From an uncultured Nitratireductor sp. (GTDB lineage: Bacteria > Pseudomonadota > Alphaproteobacteria > Rhizobiales > Rhizobiaceae), in the NCBI RefSeq assembly GCF_913053745.1, contig NZ_CAJXGF010000003.1, positions 1 to 64,000 of the forward strand: a DNA stretch of 64,000 nt, read 5' to 3'. Positions 14,214 through 22,624 of the stretch are shown here, in pieces. The notes under the pieces were generated by a model. That model was not told the origin of the DNA. It did not search any database and worked only from the letters and a program-made list of their open reading frames with translations. Position 1 is the first letter of the stretch. Each line of letters begins with the position of its first letter. The translations under genes were made by a program, and so were the position numbers.

Positions 14214-14442
14214 GTTACCAAGGTAACCCGGTGTAACGCGCAGGTAACCGAGAAAATCCAACAAAAACAGATAGGTGCGCTTTGCGGTTACAAGTTACCC
14301 GAATAGGTCATGCATCACGCATGCGCGCGCGCATGTGCGCATGTGAGGTAACTGGTAACCATGTAACCTATGCGTGTAGGTATATGTATTTGCTGGAAAA
14401 AAGCCGGTTACAACGCGGTTACCTATCGGCGGTTGTGGTAAC
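14214..14442. repeat. Cluster of 12 GTWAC motifs, candidate origin iterons
   Basis: GTAAC or GTTAC, mostly inside GGTWACC, occurs 12 times: at 14214, 14223, 14233, 14244, 14287, 14294, 14348, 14355, 14363, 14407, 14418 and 14438. The first four are 9-11 bp apart, about one helical turn. Random expectation for a 229-bp stretch is under one. The last copy is 41 bp before the TerS ATG. Confidence 0.75.
14316..14345. other. Alternating purine-pyrimidine tract (Z-DNA-prone)
   Basis: Thirty bases strictly alternate pyrimidine and purine, with the self-complementary centre CATGCGCGCGCGCATG. It lies between groups of the GTWAC motifs. Such tracts can adopt Z-form or melt/cruciform under supercoiling. 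Confidence 0.6.
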
Positions 14443-14482
14443 CGACAGGTGACGCCGAGCGCCCGAATAAAATAATGGTTTC

Positions 14483-15154
14483 ATGGCTATGAGCGACGAC
14501 GACGACACCGAAAAAGGGACATTGGAAGGCGCGCACACGGGCGGTTCCGACCGCCTGGCGGCCGATCTCCACCGCGTCGACCAGGAGCGCGCCCAGGCCG
14601 AGGGCGATCAGCTCGACCTGCTCGCCGGCTCGCTCGATATCCACGACGAGGACGTGCTGGCGGCAGCATCGGAACTTGTTGCCAAGCCTCGACGGGAGCG
14701 GGGGAGGCCGCCGGGCAGCGCCAATCGGCGCAATACGCAAGTGTTCGACTATCTCGAGCGCCTGGGCCATCGCGACCCGGCGGTTACGCTGTCCATGATC
14801 CAGTCGGCGGATACGCTGCAGCTTGCGGCGGCGCTCGGTGCCAATACGGCCAAGGGACGCCTGGCCGTTCTGGGGTTGCAGCGGGCGGCGGCGGCAGAGC
14901 TCATGCCCTACAAGTATGCGAAGAAGCCGCAACAGATCGACCTGCCGCCCGATGTGGCCCGGCCGTTGATGGTCATCGGCGAGATGAATGTCGGGATCAG
15001 CACGCAATCGGACGTGATGAGCGTGGCCGATCCGCGAGCGAAAAAAGCCAATGAAATCAATAGCGGTCCCGTGCGGATAGTCGATAATGATCCGCACGAT
15101 GATAGCCAAGCTATTGATAACACTGACAAAAGCGGCGCTGAAACACCTGATTGA
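14483..15154 (+). CDS. Probable terminase small subunit
   Basis: A 223-residue protein just upstream of terminase large, where the small subunit is expected. The acidic N-terminus is followed by 'KPRRERGRPPGSANRR', an AT-hook-like basic patch (about 72-87), then helices ('FDYLERLGHRDPAVTLSMI', 'GRLAVLGLQRAAAAELMPY') and a polar tail. The family is very variable, so the call rests mainly on order and DNA-binding character. The ATG at 14483 or the one two codons later could be used; neither has a strong ribosome site. Confidence 0.65.
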   Translation: MAMSDDDDTEKGTLEGAHTGGSDRLAADLHRVDQERAQAEGDQLDLLAGSLDIHDEDVLAAASELVAKPRRERGRPPGSANRRNTQVFDYLERLGHRDPAVTLSMIQSADTLQLAAALGANTAKGRLAVLGLQRAAAAELMPYKYAKKPQQIDLPPDVARPLMVIGEMNVGISTQSDVMSVADPRAKKANEINSGPVRIVDNDPHDDSQAIDNTDKSGAETPD

Positions 15155-15443
15155 AAATCAGTTGATCGACCGTCATCTGGCCGAGCATGGTTTTTGCCTG
15201 GCGCATCCAGTTGCCACTCCATGCCTCGACCCCGCCCCCTCCCTTCGCGCCATGGGCAGACCGGCCTTGTCGAATTTCAAAACCGCGCGCCCCCTGTCCT
15301 AGAGGGGCCCTACGGCTTCACACACACGACCCGTTTCAACAGGCCTGCCCTGAATTGACGCCTGCCGGTGCCGAATAACCTTGCGACGTTGAATCGGGCG
15401 CAGGGTGCGGATGCGCGCGCGCCGTGGGATGCAGGGAGCCGGG
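15155..15443. other. 289-bp gap between TerS and TerL
   Basis: Two ORFs cross this gap (15087-15302, 71 residues, overlapping TerS, and 15187-15378, 63 residues). Neither has a ribosome site or recognisable domain, though the first begins with a plausible helical stretch. No clear promoter or terminator is seen. Confidence 0.4.
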
Positions 15444-17051
15444 ATGAAAAGGGCCGTCGAGAAGCCGCGCTTCGATATTTTCAAGTTCACGCCGCCGGGA
15501 CCGGTTGCCGCAAGCTACATTCAATCGGAAGGGCCGATCGATCTCATCCTAGGGCCATGGGGCAGCGGCAAGACCGTTGCCACCGTGTTCAAGATCGCCC
15601 GGCATTCGAGCAACCTTTTTCCGGTCTGCAAGGATGGCGTCATCCATGTGCGCTGTGCCGCCTTGCGCGACACCTATCGCGAGATGGCAAAGACCGCGCT
15701 TTCTTCCTGGCACGAATTCTTTCCCAAACGCGGCCCGTACACCGCGCAGGAGCCCGGCGCGTATTCGGGCGGTCAGGACCGGCCCGTCAAGCATATCCTC
15801 GAATGGAACACGATCCGGCAGTGGCCGGAGGGGCCGAAAGAAACGCTGGTCCGGCTGGAAATGGAATTCGGCGCGATCGGCAACGAAAATCTCGACAGCT
15901 TCTTCAAGGGCTACGAGATCTCCATGGGCTGGCTCAACGAGTGCGATCTGGTCGATGAAAGCGTGCCCGGAAGGCTTTACGGCCGCACGGCGCGTTTTCC
16001 CCCACGCGTCGAGATTATGGAATGGGAGGGCGACCGGCTGGGCTGGGAAAAGGACCCGGACAGCGGGATCGATGTGATCCGGCTGCCACGCATCATCATG
16101 GGCGATTATAACCCGCCCGATCCCGCCAACTGGACGTACAAGCGCCACATCGAGGAGCCGGAAAAGTGGCCGGGATTTACCTTCTTTCATCAGCCATCCG
16201 GCCTTTCGCCGCAGGCCGAGAACCGGATTGGCAAAAGCCGAAGCCAGTATGAGGAGGAAGAACAGGCTTTCGGCGGATCGAAACATCCGGACGCGCAACG
16301 CAACGTCCATGGCAAGTATGCCGCGAAGAAACAGGGCACGGTTGTCTACGATCAGTTCGACATGTTCCGCCACCGCTCCGACCAGAACCTCGATCCGGTG
16401 CGCGAACTGCCATTCTACATGGGATTCGACGCCGGCGGCACACCCGCCTGCGCGATTGGGCAGTTCATGCCGAACGGTCAGCTGCGCGGCCTGCGCGAAA
16501 TCGTGTCTCTGCCGGACACCGTGACGGGGCCGGAGCGTTTCGCCGCGGCGGTGATGGAAGTGCTTCTACGCGATTTTGCCGGTATGGCGTGCGCCGGCGC
16601 CTGGGGCGACCCTTCGGCCTGGTACGGTGCCGACAAGGAGCACGGCAGTCTCGCTTTCATGGAAACGGTGGCGCAGGCCTTGCAGGTCAACATCCAGCCC
16701 ACGGCGAGCAACGACATCCAGTCGCGTAAAGAGGCCGTGGAATGGTATCTGAAAGGGAACATCGACGCGAACACACCGCGCTCGATCTGGGATCCGCGAC
16801 TGAAATACACGATTGGCGGCTTCGCGTCGCAGTATCATCTGACCAAGCAGGCGACCGAAGGCAAAACCGACCGCCTGGAGATCGCCAAAAACCATTATTC
16901 CCACATCCACGATGCCTGGCAGTATCTCTGCTACGGCTATCGCGGCCCGCGCGCCGTGCGCGATGAAGCGGCCAGGATGGGCCGCCCCACCAATGTGGTG
17001 CCGATGCGCTCCGTCCAGGCCAAGACCGATTTCGACATATGGAACGTCTGA
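15444..17051 (+). CDS. Terminase large subunit
   Basis: Packaging motor and nuclease that moves DNA into the prohead through the portal. 535 residues from the ATG at 15444, chosen because GCAGGGAGCCGGG precedes it. ATPase: Walker A 'LGPWGSGKT' (about 36-44) and a Walker B/catalytic Glu region 'GWLNECDLVDE' (about 162-172). Nuclease: 'YMGFDAGG' (D329) and 'WGDPSAWYG', then 'YSHIHDAWQYLCYGY' near the C-terminus. Family of podoviral terminases rather than the T7 gp19 type proper; packaging mode cannot be told. Confidence 0.93.
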   Translation: MKRAVEKPRFDIFKFTPPGPVAASYIQSEGPIDLILGPWGSGKTVATVFKIARHSSNLFPVCKDGVIHVRCAALRDTYREMAKTALSSWHEFFPKRGPYTAQEPGAYSGGQDRPVKHILEWNTIRQWPEGPKETLVRLEMEFGAIGNENLDSFFKGYEISMGWLNECDLVDESVPGRLYGRTARFPPRVEIMEWEGDRLGWEKDPDSGIDVIRLPRIIMGDYNPPDPANWTYKRHIEEPEKWPGFTFFHQPSGLSPQAENRIGKSRSQYEEEEQAFGGSKHPDAQRNVHGKYAAKKQGTVVYDQFDMFRHRSDQNLDPVRELPFYMGFDAGGTPACAIGQFMPNGQLRGLREIVSLPDTVTGPERFAAAVMEVLLRDFAGMACAGAWGDPSAWYGADKEHGSLAFMETVAQALQVNIQPTASNDIQSRKEAVEWYLKGNIDANTPRSIWDPRLKYTIGGFASQYHLTKQATEGKTDRLEIAKNHYSHIHDAWQYLCYGYRGPRAVRDEAARMGRPTNVVPMRSVQAKTDFDIWNV

Positions 17052-17515
17052 AACGGGTAACCCCCGTTCCGCCCTCGCTGGCCATGTCCTTCGGCGGGGC
17101 GAGCAGTCTTTACCGCCGCGCGATGGTGCATCAGTGCCGGATCGGCCAGGCGGTCGCGTTCCTTGCCGGCGACGAACCGCTGGCGCTCGCCATGCTGGAC
17201 ACACGCCGCAACCGCCGTGCCGAACTGGCCATCCGCTTTCGCCCGGCCGCGCGACAGCACATGCGCGCATTGATCCGTGAGGCTCAATTGACGCTGCCCG
17301 CCTTCGTGCAAGCTCGCATCCTGGTCTTTGCCCGCATCTCTCCGCGCAATCTGCGCGGCCAGCGCATGGCGAGGATCGCAGGTTTTCGACCGGGCGGGTT
17401 TTCCGATCCCGCCATCTGGCTTTGGAAAGGACCGGGGCATGAGCGAAATCTTTGGCGGCGGGGATGCGAAGCGACAGGCCGAACAGGCGCGGCGCGACCA
17501 GCAGGTGGCGAATGA
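17039..17515 (+). CDS. Hypothetical phage protein between TerL and connector
   Basis: A 158-residue, basic, helical protein beginning MERLKRVTPVPPSLAM. It overlaps TerL by 13 nt and the next gene by 77 nt. Codon use is normal for this genome (high G/C third position, CTG, CGC, GCC), which argues that it is real in spite of the long overlaps. No domain recognised. The last 25 residues, within the overlap, are Gly/Arg/Ala-rich and may be unimportant. Confidence 0.6.
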   Translation: MERLKRVTPVPPSLAMSFGGASSLYRRAMVHQCRIGQAVAFLAGDEPLALAMLDTRRNRRAELAIRFRPAARQHMRALIREAQLTLPAFVQARILVFARISPRNLRGQRMARIAGFRPGGFSDPAIWLWKGPGHERNLWRRGCEATGRTGAARPAGGE

Positions 17516-17642
17516 CCGACAGCTTGCCGAGCTGAACCGCTCGGAGAACCGCGCGGCGCTTTCGCGGCGCAATCCGCGCGGCCGCCGGCTGTTTTCCGAT
17601 GCCGCCGTACCGGCTGGCGACCGCAAGAAGAACCTCGCCTGA
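17439..17642 (+). CDS. Small conserved podovirus protein
   Basis: A 67-residue protein beginning MSEIFGGGDAKRQAEQARRDQQ, very polar and helical, ending with 'SRRNPRGRRLF'. Short proteins starting MSEIFGG just before the connector gene are known to me from podoviruses of proteobacteria; role unknown, perhaps structural. Its TGA overlaps the connector ATG (TGATG). Confidence 0.7.
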   Translation: MSEIFGGGDAKRQAEQARRDQQVANDRQLAELNRSENRAALSRRNPRGRRLFSDAAVPAGDRKKNLA

Positions 17643-19234
17643 TGACAGAAAACACCGTCCAGGCACAAAAACGCCGCGCCGATCGCGCTTGGGAGGAAAA
17701 TTCCGCCTGGGACCGCTTCTATCGCGACGCCTACGATTATGTGATTCCGCAGCGCCGACCCGGCGGCAGCGGAACGCGCAAGGATCTTGCCGACAAGATC
17801 TACGACATGACCGGCCCGACCAGCGCCATGAACATGGCAGGCGAGTTGCAGAACCGGCTGTTCTCCGGTGCGCCCATCCTCGAGACCGGCGCACTCGCGC
17901 ATCAGGCCATTGGCGACGCAGGCAAGGAAAAGCTCGATCGCGAGCTCGAGAAGGTCGGGAGCTTCATCTATCCGTTCATGCAGGCGGGCGAGTTCGATAC
18001 GGCCACGCATGAAATGTGCATCGACCTGGGCGTCGGAACGGGCGTTCTGATCCCGATGCGCGGCACGCCGGAACAACCGATCATCTTCTATGCGCCGCCG
18101 GCGGACGAAATTGCCGTGAAAGGCGATGCCTGGGGCCGTCAAAGCCTGATCTCGTGGAAACGCATGGCGGCGCGCGAAGAGATCCGCGACGCCTTTCCGC
18201 AGGGCAATTTCAGCAAGAATTTTATCGAGGCCTCGAAGTCGCGGCCGAACGATGAACTGACGCTCTACCAGGATTTTTTCCGCCTTCCGGATGGCCGCTG
18301 GCGGTTTGCCGCCTATCTGGACAAGGACTGCGAAGACTTCATCAGCCACGAAACCTATCGTACCAAGCCGATTGCAGTCGCGCCGTATTATCGTGTGCCA
18401 GGCGAGATGCGCGGCCGTGGCCCGGTGCTATTGGCGCTGCCCTCCATCAAGACGCTGAACAAGGCGCAGGAGATGGCCTTGCGCTCGGCCGCAATCCAGA
18501 TGCTCGGCATCTGGGCATATCGCGCCGGCGGCACATTCAATCCCGACACGGTGCGGATCGGTGCGGGTCAGTTCTGGCCTATGCAATCGACCGGCGGTAT
18601 TCTGGGTCCGGACGTGCAGCGCATGGATCCGGCATCGGGCAGGCTCGATGTTTCGCGTCTCGTTATCGAGGGCATGCAGGACCAGGTGCGCGAAGCCCTG
18701 TTCGATACGCGCCTGCCACCGTCCAACGGCACACCGAAGTCCGCTTCGGAAATCGCCGCACTCATCCGCCAGAACGCCCGCGTGCATCTCAACGGTTTCC
18801 AGCGGCTTTGGCGATCGATCCATCCGGTTATCGTGCCACGCTGCGCGGAGATCCTGCATTCGTTCGGCTATCTGCGCGGCATGATGTCGTTCAACGAGTT
18901 GATGGTCTCCGTCTCCGTTCGGTCACCGATCACAGCGCAGATGAATGCGGACATGCTGGCCAATCTCGCCAACTATATCGAGCTTCTGGTCTCGTTCGTC
19001 GGGCCGCAGAAACTGGACGAGCATCTGATCATGGATCCGGCGGCCGACAAGATCGCCGAGGCGCTGTCCATCCCGAAAGGACTCGTCCCCGACACAGCGG
19101 CCCGCGAACAGGTGCGCGCTCAGAAAGCCGAACAGATGGCGCAACAGGCGGCGGCCGCGATGGCCGAGAAGGCCGCGCCGCAACTCGTGGAAAAGGGCTT
19201 TGATATGGTCCAAGGCGGGAGGCAGGCGGCATGA
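17642..19234 (+). CDS. Head-to-tail connector (portal), T7 gp8-like
   Basis: Forms the dodecameric ring at one capsid vertex through which DNA passes and to which the tail tube binds. 530 residues, the normal size for the T7 gp8 family. Familiar features: 'KIYDMTGPTSAMNMAGELQNRLF' near the N-terminus, 'LGVGTGVLIPMRG', 'RGPVLLALPSIKTLNKAQEMALRSA' and 'ASEIAALIRQNARVHLNGFQRL'. The C-terminus ends in Ala/Gln-rich helices ('AEQMAQQAAAAMAEKAAPQ'), the barrel helix of portal proteins. ATG overlaps the previous stop. Confidence 0.93.
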   Translation: MTENTVQAQKRRADRAWEENSAWDRFYRDAYDYVIPQRRPGGSGTRKDLADKIYDMTGPTSAMNMAGELQNRLFSGAPILETGALAHQAIGDAGKEKLDRELEKVGSFIYPFMQAGEFDTATHEMCIDLGVGTGVLIPMRGTPEQPIIFYAPPADEIAVKGDAWGRQSLISWKRMAAREEIRDAFPQGNFSKNFIEASKSRPNDELTLYQDFFRLPDGRWRFAAYLDKDCEDFISHETYRTKPIAVAPYYRVPGEMRGRGPVLLALPSIKTLNKAQEMALRSAAIQMLGIWAYRAGGTFNPDTVRIGAGQFWPMQSTGGILGPDVQRMDPASGRLDVSRLVIEGMQDQVREALFDTRLPPSNGTPKSASEIAALIRQNARVHLNGFQRLWRSIHPVIVPRCAEILHSFGYLRGMMSFNELMVSVSVRSPITAQMNADMLANLANYIELLVSFVGPQKLDEHLIMDPAADKIAEALSIPKGLVPDTAAREQVRAQKAEQMAQQAAAAMAEKAAPQLVEKGFDMVQGGRQAA

Positions 19235-19602
19235 CCGGGCCCGTAAACATCAATCCGCGCTCACAGGTGCGCGGGCTCGATGACGTGCTGACGGCCGGCG
19301 GCGAGGGCTGGGAGGCGCTTGAAAAACTCATGCAGCCGGCGGTGATGCCGGATCAGTCCCGCCCCGACAACCGCGTGCTTCGCTTCGCCGGCGCGATCTC
19401 GCGCACCGAAGACGGCCGGTTGTTCCTCGACTGGCTGTTCCTCCTGACGCTGGATTCGCCCTATCCGCGCGTCGGCGGCGACTTCCAGGAGGCCGCACTG
19501 GCGGCCGCCAAACACGAGGCGCGCGCCAATATCGGCGAGCTGCTTCGAAAAGCGGTCGTGGAAGGCCGCGAACTTCTCAACCAGAACGGAGCCGAAAAAT
19601 GA
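19231..19602 (+). CDS. Bbp19-like small phage protein
   Basis: A 123-residue protein. 'LRFAGAISRTEDGRLFLDWLFLLTL' followed by 'HEARANIGELLRKAVVEG' resembles the Bbp19-type domain found in small proteins between connector and scaffold genes of podoviruses. Function not established. It starts at an ATGA overlap with the connector and ends at an ATGA overlap with the scaffold gene. Confidence 0.7.
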   Translation: MTGPVNINPRSQVRGLDDVLTAGGEGWEALEKLMQPAVMPDQSRPDNRVLRFAGAISRTEDGRLFLDWLFLLTLDSPYPRVGGDFQEAALAAAKHEARANIGELLRKAVVEGRELLNQNGAEK

Positions 19603-20576
19603 ACAGACTTCTTTCGCGTTATCTCAATGAGCTTCCCCGCATGCCGGACAACGGCGGCGGCGATGGCGGCGGCGGGGAGGGCACCGGCCAGGGTGGCGAC
19701 GGTGCCGGGGCGGGCGCAGGCGACGGGAACGGCTCACCCGCCGCCGCGCCCGCCAATGGTGGCGACGGCAATGCCGGTGGCGATGGAGGCGACGGAAACG
19801 GGTCGGGTGGAGACGGACAGCAACCGGCCGCCGCCTGGAACCCGACCTGGCCGGATGGCTTTCCCGAGCAATTACGAGGCCAGGACGCCAACGAGACGCT
19901 TGCCAAGGTCAACAAGGCCATTGCCGGCTATCGCGAAAAGGACGCCAACCGGGACATTCCCAAGGATCCGAAAGAGTATCTGTCTACGGAAGGCGTCAAG
20001 AATTTCGAGCTAGCGGACGATCTGAAGCCGCATTTCGATCAGCTGGGCAACGATCCGGTGTTCGAACCCATGGCAGCGAAGGCAAAAGAATTCGGCATCG
20101 AACGCGGGGCGTTCCTCAATCTCTGGCAGACCGGCATGCAGTCGCTTTCCCAGGCCGGGCTCCTGGAACCGCCGGTGGATGCGAAGGCCGAGCGTGCAGA
20201 AATGTTGCCCGATGAGGCGAAGGATTTGCCACCGGCCGAACAGGACAAGGCGATCGACAAGCGCATGCAGGAGAATCTGGATTTCGTCGATCTCATGGTG
20301 ACGAATCGCGGCCTCGACAAACAGGCCGCAGAGTATGCGCAATTGATGCTGGCCGACCGTGCCCATGGCCACAAGTTCCTCGAATGGATGCGCGGCCAGT
20401 TCGGCCAGAACGAGAGCGGCCCGGGCGCGCATGGCGGCCCTGGCAGCGGGGCGACGCGCGAACAGTTGCAGGCGGAAATGAAGGCGCTCGACGCGAAACG
20501 CGGAACGCCGGAATTCGACGAGGCTGCCTATGACGCGCTCGACGAGAAATATCGCAAGGCATACAGCAGCAATTGA
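19599..20576 (+). CDS. Scaffolding protein, T7 gp9-like position
   Basis: Likely guides capsid assembly and leaves the mature head. 325 residues; residues about 18-78 are a Gly/Asp/Ala run with very little else, then 'WNPTWPDGFPEQLRGQDANETLAKV' and 'DIPKDPKEYLSTEGVKNFELAD', a pattern common to scaffold proteins of this phage type, then acidic helices and a helix-rich C-terminus ('ATREQLQAEMKALDAKRGTPEF') that would bind the coat protein. Position directly before the capsid gene agrees. The Gly/Asp run is encoded by near-repetitive GGC/GAC codons. Confidence 0.82.
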   Translation: MNRLLSRYLNELPRMPDNGGGDGGGGEGTGQGGDGAGAGAGDGNGSPAAAPANGGDGNAGGDGGDGNGSGGDGQQPAAAWNPTWPDGFPEQLRGQDANETLAKVNKAIAGYREKDANRDIPKDPKEYLSTEGVKNFELADDLKPHFDQLGNDPVFEPMAAKAKEFGIERGAFLNLWQTGMQSLSQAGLLEPPVDAKAERAEMLPDEAKDLPPAEQDKAIDKRMQENLDFVDLMVTNRGLDKQAAEYAQLMLADRAHGHKFLEWMRGQFGQNESGPGAHGGPGSGATREQLQAEMKALDAKRGTPEFDEAAYDALDEKYRKAYSSN

Positions 20577-20605
20577 CGGCCCGCGCGCGGGCCCATGATG
20601 GCCGC
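20571..20605. repeat. Intergenic GC palindrome, copy 1 (before capsid gene)
   Basis: GGCCCGCGCGCGGGCC (20578-20593) is perfectly self-complementary and directly follows the scaffold stop codon. Flanks AATTGACG on the left and ATGATGGCC on the right recur around a second palindrome at 32970-32985. No T run follows. Confidence 0.75.
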
Positions 20606-20719
20606 CGTACCGACTAGGGATGCGACCTGGCGGCGCGGCGGCTATCCTTAACCGGACCTGCTTGACCTGCTGGCTATCGACCCGAAGCGGAAATTTGAGA
20701 CAGCAGGAAAGGACGGACA

Positions 20720-21631
20720 ATGTCTCTCCAGGCAGAAAACTGGTTCCGCGAGCAGATCAAGGACAAGGTCACCATCCAGTATCAGGCCGGTGGCGGCTAC
20801 CTCGACGGCACCATGATGAGCGGCGACACCCAGGCCGGGCTGATCAAGTTCCCGACCGCAGGCAGGGTGGAAGCCTATAAGCTGACCGGCGCAATTCAGC
20901 TGGTGCAGGGGTCCAATCCCGATCTCTCCATGATCGAGGTCAAGCCCGACGACTTCGAATCCTCGGCCTGGTATCGCACCCAGGACATCTACAAATCCGG
21001 ACCGAGCGAGCGCGACGCGATCGCACGGCTGATCACGAAATCGATCCGGCGCAAACGGGACAACATCAAGCTGGACGCGTTGACCGCGTTTCACGGGCTC
21101 GGCGGCATCGATACGATTGGCGACGGCACCACGGTTATCGATCTGCTCGACACCGAGGGCGCGGCTGCCGAGATCTTCGGCACCGGTGCCGGCGAGGATG
21201 AAGACGATGCACTGTTCTGCCCGCTTCCGTGGATGTGGTGGAAACAGATGCTGTTCTACAAGGAGTTCGCCGACGCCCGCTATGCCGGCCCGGAGAACAT
21301 TCCTTTCTCCAAGCGCACCAAACAGCAGATGAAGACGGTGCAGAGCGTCAACTATTTCCCGATGCCGGACGAATATTTCACGGGTCCGGACGGCACGTCG
21401 CTCTATTCGTGGATCTGGGCGCGCAACGCCATGGGTGCGGAAACGCCCTGGAACAAGGAAGCGCCGGGTTTCACCCAGCATCCCGAGTATGAGGGCTCGC
21501 CCTGGCTGATCAAGGCCGGAATGGGCGGTTGCGCTGTCGGCATCCAGAAGGAAGGCGTGAAGCGCCTGCACTTCAAGCTGCTCGATCGGCCCGAGCGCCC
21601 GGTGGTGAAAACCGAAGCGGTGACGCCGTAA
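20720..21631 (+). CDS. Major capsid protein
   Basis: Coat protein of 303 residues, assigned by place (after scaffold, before tail tube genes) and by character: no membrane or catalytic features, mixed alpha/beta, with 'NIPFSKRTKQQMKTVQSVNYFPMPD' and 'MGGCAVGIQKEGVKRLHFKLLDRPERP' like other podoviral coat proteins of alphaproteobacterial phages. AAAGGACGGACA before the ATG is a usable ribosome site. A 143-bp upstream gap with a hairpin suggests separate control of the abundant coat message. Confidence 0.82.
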   Translation: MSLQAENWFREQIKDKVTIQYQAGGGYLDGTMMSGDTQAGLIKFPTAGRVEAYKLTGAIQLVQGSNPDLSMIEVKPDDFESSAWYRTQDIYKSGPSERDAIARLITKSIRRKRDNIKLDALTAFHGLGGIDTIGDGTTVIDLLDTEGAAAEIFGTGAGEDEDDALFCPLPWMWWKQMLFYKEFADARYAGPENIPFSKRTKQQMKTVQSVNYFPMPDEYFTGPDGTSLYSWIWARNAMGAETPWNKEAPGFTQHPEYEGSPWLIKAGMGGCAVGIQKEGVKRLHFKLLDRPERPVVKTEAVTP

Positions 21632-21643
21632 GCGCGAACAGCC

Positions 21644-21670
21644 GGGCCGCGCCCTGACGCGGCCCTTCTT
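21644..21670 (+). terminator. Hairpin after capsid gene
   Basis: GGGCCGCG and CGCGGCCC form a perfect 8-bp stem with a 6-nt loop, followed by TTCTT. It lies 13 bp past the capsid stop. The short T run suggests partial termination, which would lower expression of the tail genes relative to capsid. Confidence 0.7.
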
Positions 21671-21695
21671 CCGCAAAGCACAAGGAAACCGAACC

Positions 21696-21986
21696 ATGGC
21701 TTTCAAGATTCGCCAGCTGTCCCGCTATCATTCGGTCAGCTACGACGACAACGGCACTTCGAAGAAGTGCAATTTCTACAACTATGTCACCACGGACCCG
21801 GACGCCGCGGCGCAGACGGCGGGCTATTTCAACGATGCCCGCGCGATCCTCAATGTCGGCGATTCCATCACGGCAATCTGCGATGCATCCGGCACGCCCG
21901 AGCGCGTGACCCTGCTGGTCGCGACCGTGCCGGCATCCGGCGACGTGACGGTTGCCGTCAACGCCGGCACCGACGACACCGCGTAA
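21696..21986 (+). CDS. Small beta-rich virion protein (decoration or head completion)
   Basis: A 96-residue protein beginning MAFKIRQLSRYHSVSY. Mostly beta ('VTLLVATVPASGDVTVAVNAG') with no known motif. Directly after the capsid gene, where decoration or head-stabilising proteins are often encoded; that role is inference. CAAGGAAACCG precedes the ATG. Confidence 0.65.
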   Translation: MAFKIRQLSRYHSVSYDDNGTSKKCNFYNYVTTDPDAAAQTAGYFNDARAILNVGDSITAICDASGTPERVTLLVATVPASGDVTVAVNAGTDDTA

Positions 21987-22000
21987 CGGAGCTGGGCGGC

Positions 22001-22621
22001 ATGGAAAGCGAAATCACCAAGGCGACCCTGGTCAATCAGGCGCTGATCGATCTCGGCCAGCCGCCCAACTTCTCGATTGACGAAGAAACGGGCCTCGGCG
22101 GCATCGTCGATGTCGTCTGGCCCGGTGTTGTCGATGAAACCTTCGGGCTGCACGACTGGACGTTCTGCCGCAAGACGTTTCGGCTCAATCGGCAGGCCGA
22201 GACGCCGGAAAGCGGCTGGAAATTTGCATTCGACCTGCCTGGAAACAAGGTGGGCGATCCGCTTGCCATACTGATCGACCCGCGCCGCAATGCCGTGCTG
22301 CGCGAGTTTTATCTGGAAGGCAATGAAGTTCATTGCGAACAGGAACAGATCTGGGCACGCTGCCGGGTAATGGTGGATCCTCGCTACTGGGATCCGGCAT
22401 TTCGCGCCGCCTACCGCAAGGCGCTCGCGGCCGAGCTCGCCGTGCCTTTGCTGCAGGATGTGGATCTGAAAGATTTTCTGCGCAAGGAGGCCTACGGCAC
22501 GCCAAGCGAAGGCGGGGCCGGTGGCAAATTCGGCCGTTTGATTGCCCAGAACCGCGCGGCCTCTCCTCAATATGCACCGCTCTATGAAAACGATCCGCTG
22601 ACCGGCGCCAGGTGGGGCTAG
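22001..22621 (+). CDS. Tail tubular protein A, T7 gp11-like
   Basis: Adaptor ring between connector and tail nozzle. 206 residues; start at 22001 (MESEITKATLVNQALIDLGQ), a typical gp11-family opening, then 'DEETGLGGIVDVVWPGVVDE', 'HDWTFCRKTFRL', and the helical end 'WDPAFRAAYRKALAAELAVPLLQD'. Family length about 190-210 agrees. The track ORF starting at 21767 is an out-of-frame extension over the previous gene. Confidence 0.85.
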   Translation: MESEITKATLVNQALIDLGQPPNFSIDEETGLGGIVDVVWPGVVDETFGLHDWTFCRKTFRLNRQAETPESGWKFAFDLPGNKVGDPLAILIDPRRNAVLREFYLEGNEVHCEQEQIWARCRVMVDPRYWDPAFRAAYRKALAAELAVPLLQDVDLKDFLRKEAYGTPSEGGAGGKFGRLIAQNRAASPQYAPLYENDPLTGARWG

Positions 22622-22624
22622 TCC

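Larger units (their letters stand above)
13874..14482. other. Noncoding 609-bp region between early and late genes
   Basis: No convincing gene: the ORFs here overlap in several frames, have no ribosome sites and poor protein character. It holds a 12-bp palindrome (GCCGTGCACGGC, 13891-13902), a 7-bp hairpin (13972-13989, GCAGCCC/GGGCTGC), the GTWAC motif cluster and an alternating purine-pyrimidine tract. Candidate replication origin or late control region. Confidence 0.6.

Noticed and set aside
13881-14306. Genes in the early/late gap (127-, 109- and 118-residue ORFs)
   Set aside because: Three overlapping frames on both strands, no ribosome sites, composition unlike the neighbouring genes, and the region is filled with short repeats.
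15087-15302. 71-residue gene between TerS and TerL
   Set aside because: Overlaps TerS by 68 bp, no ribosome site and no recognised domain; not strong enough to list as a gene.
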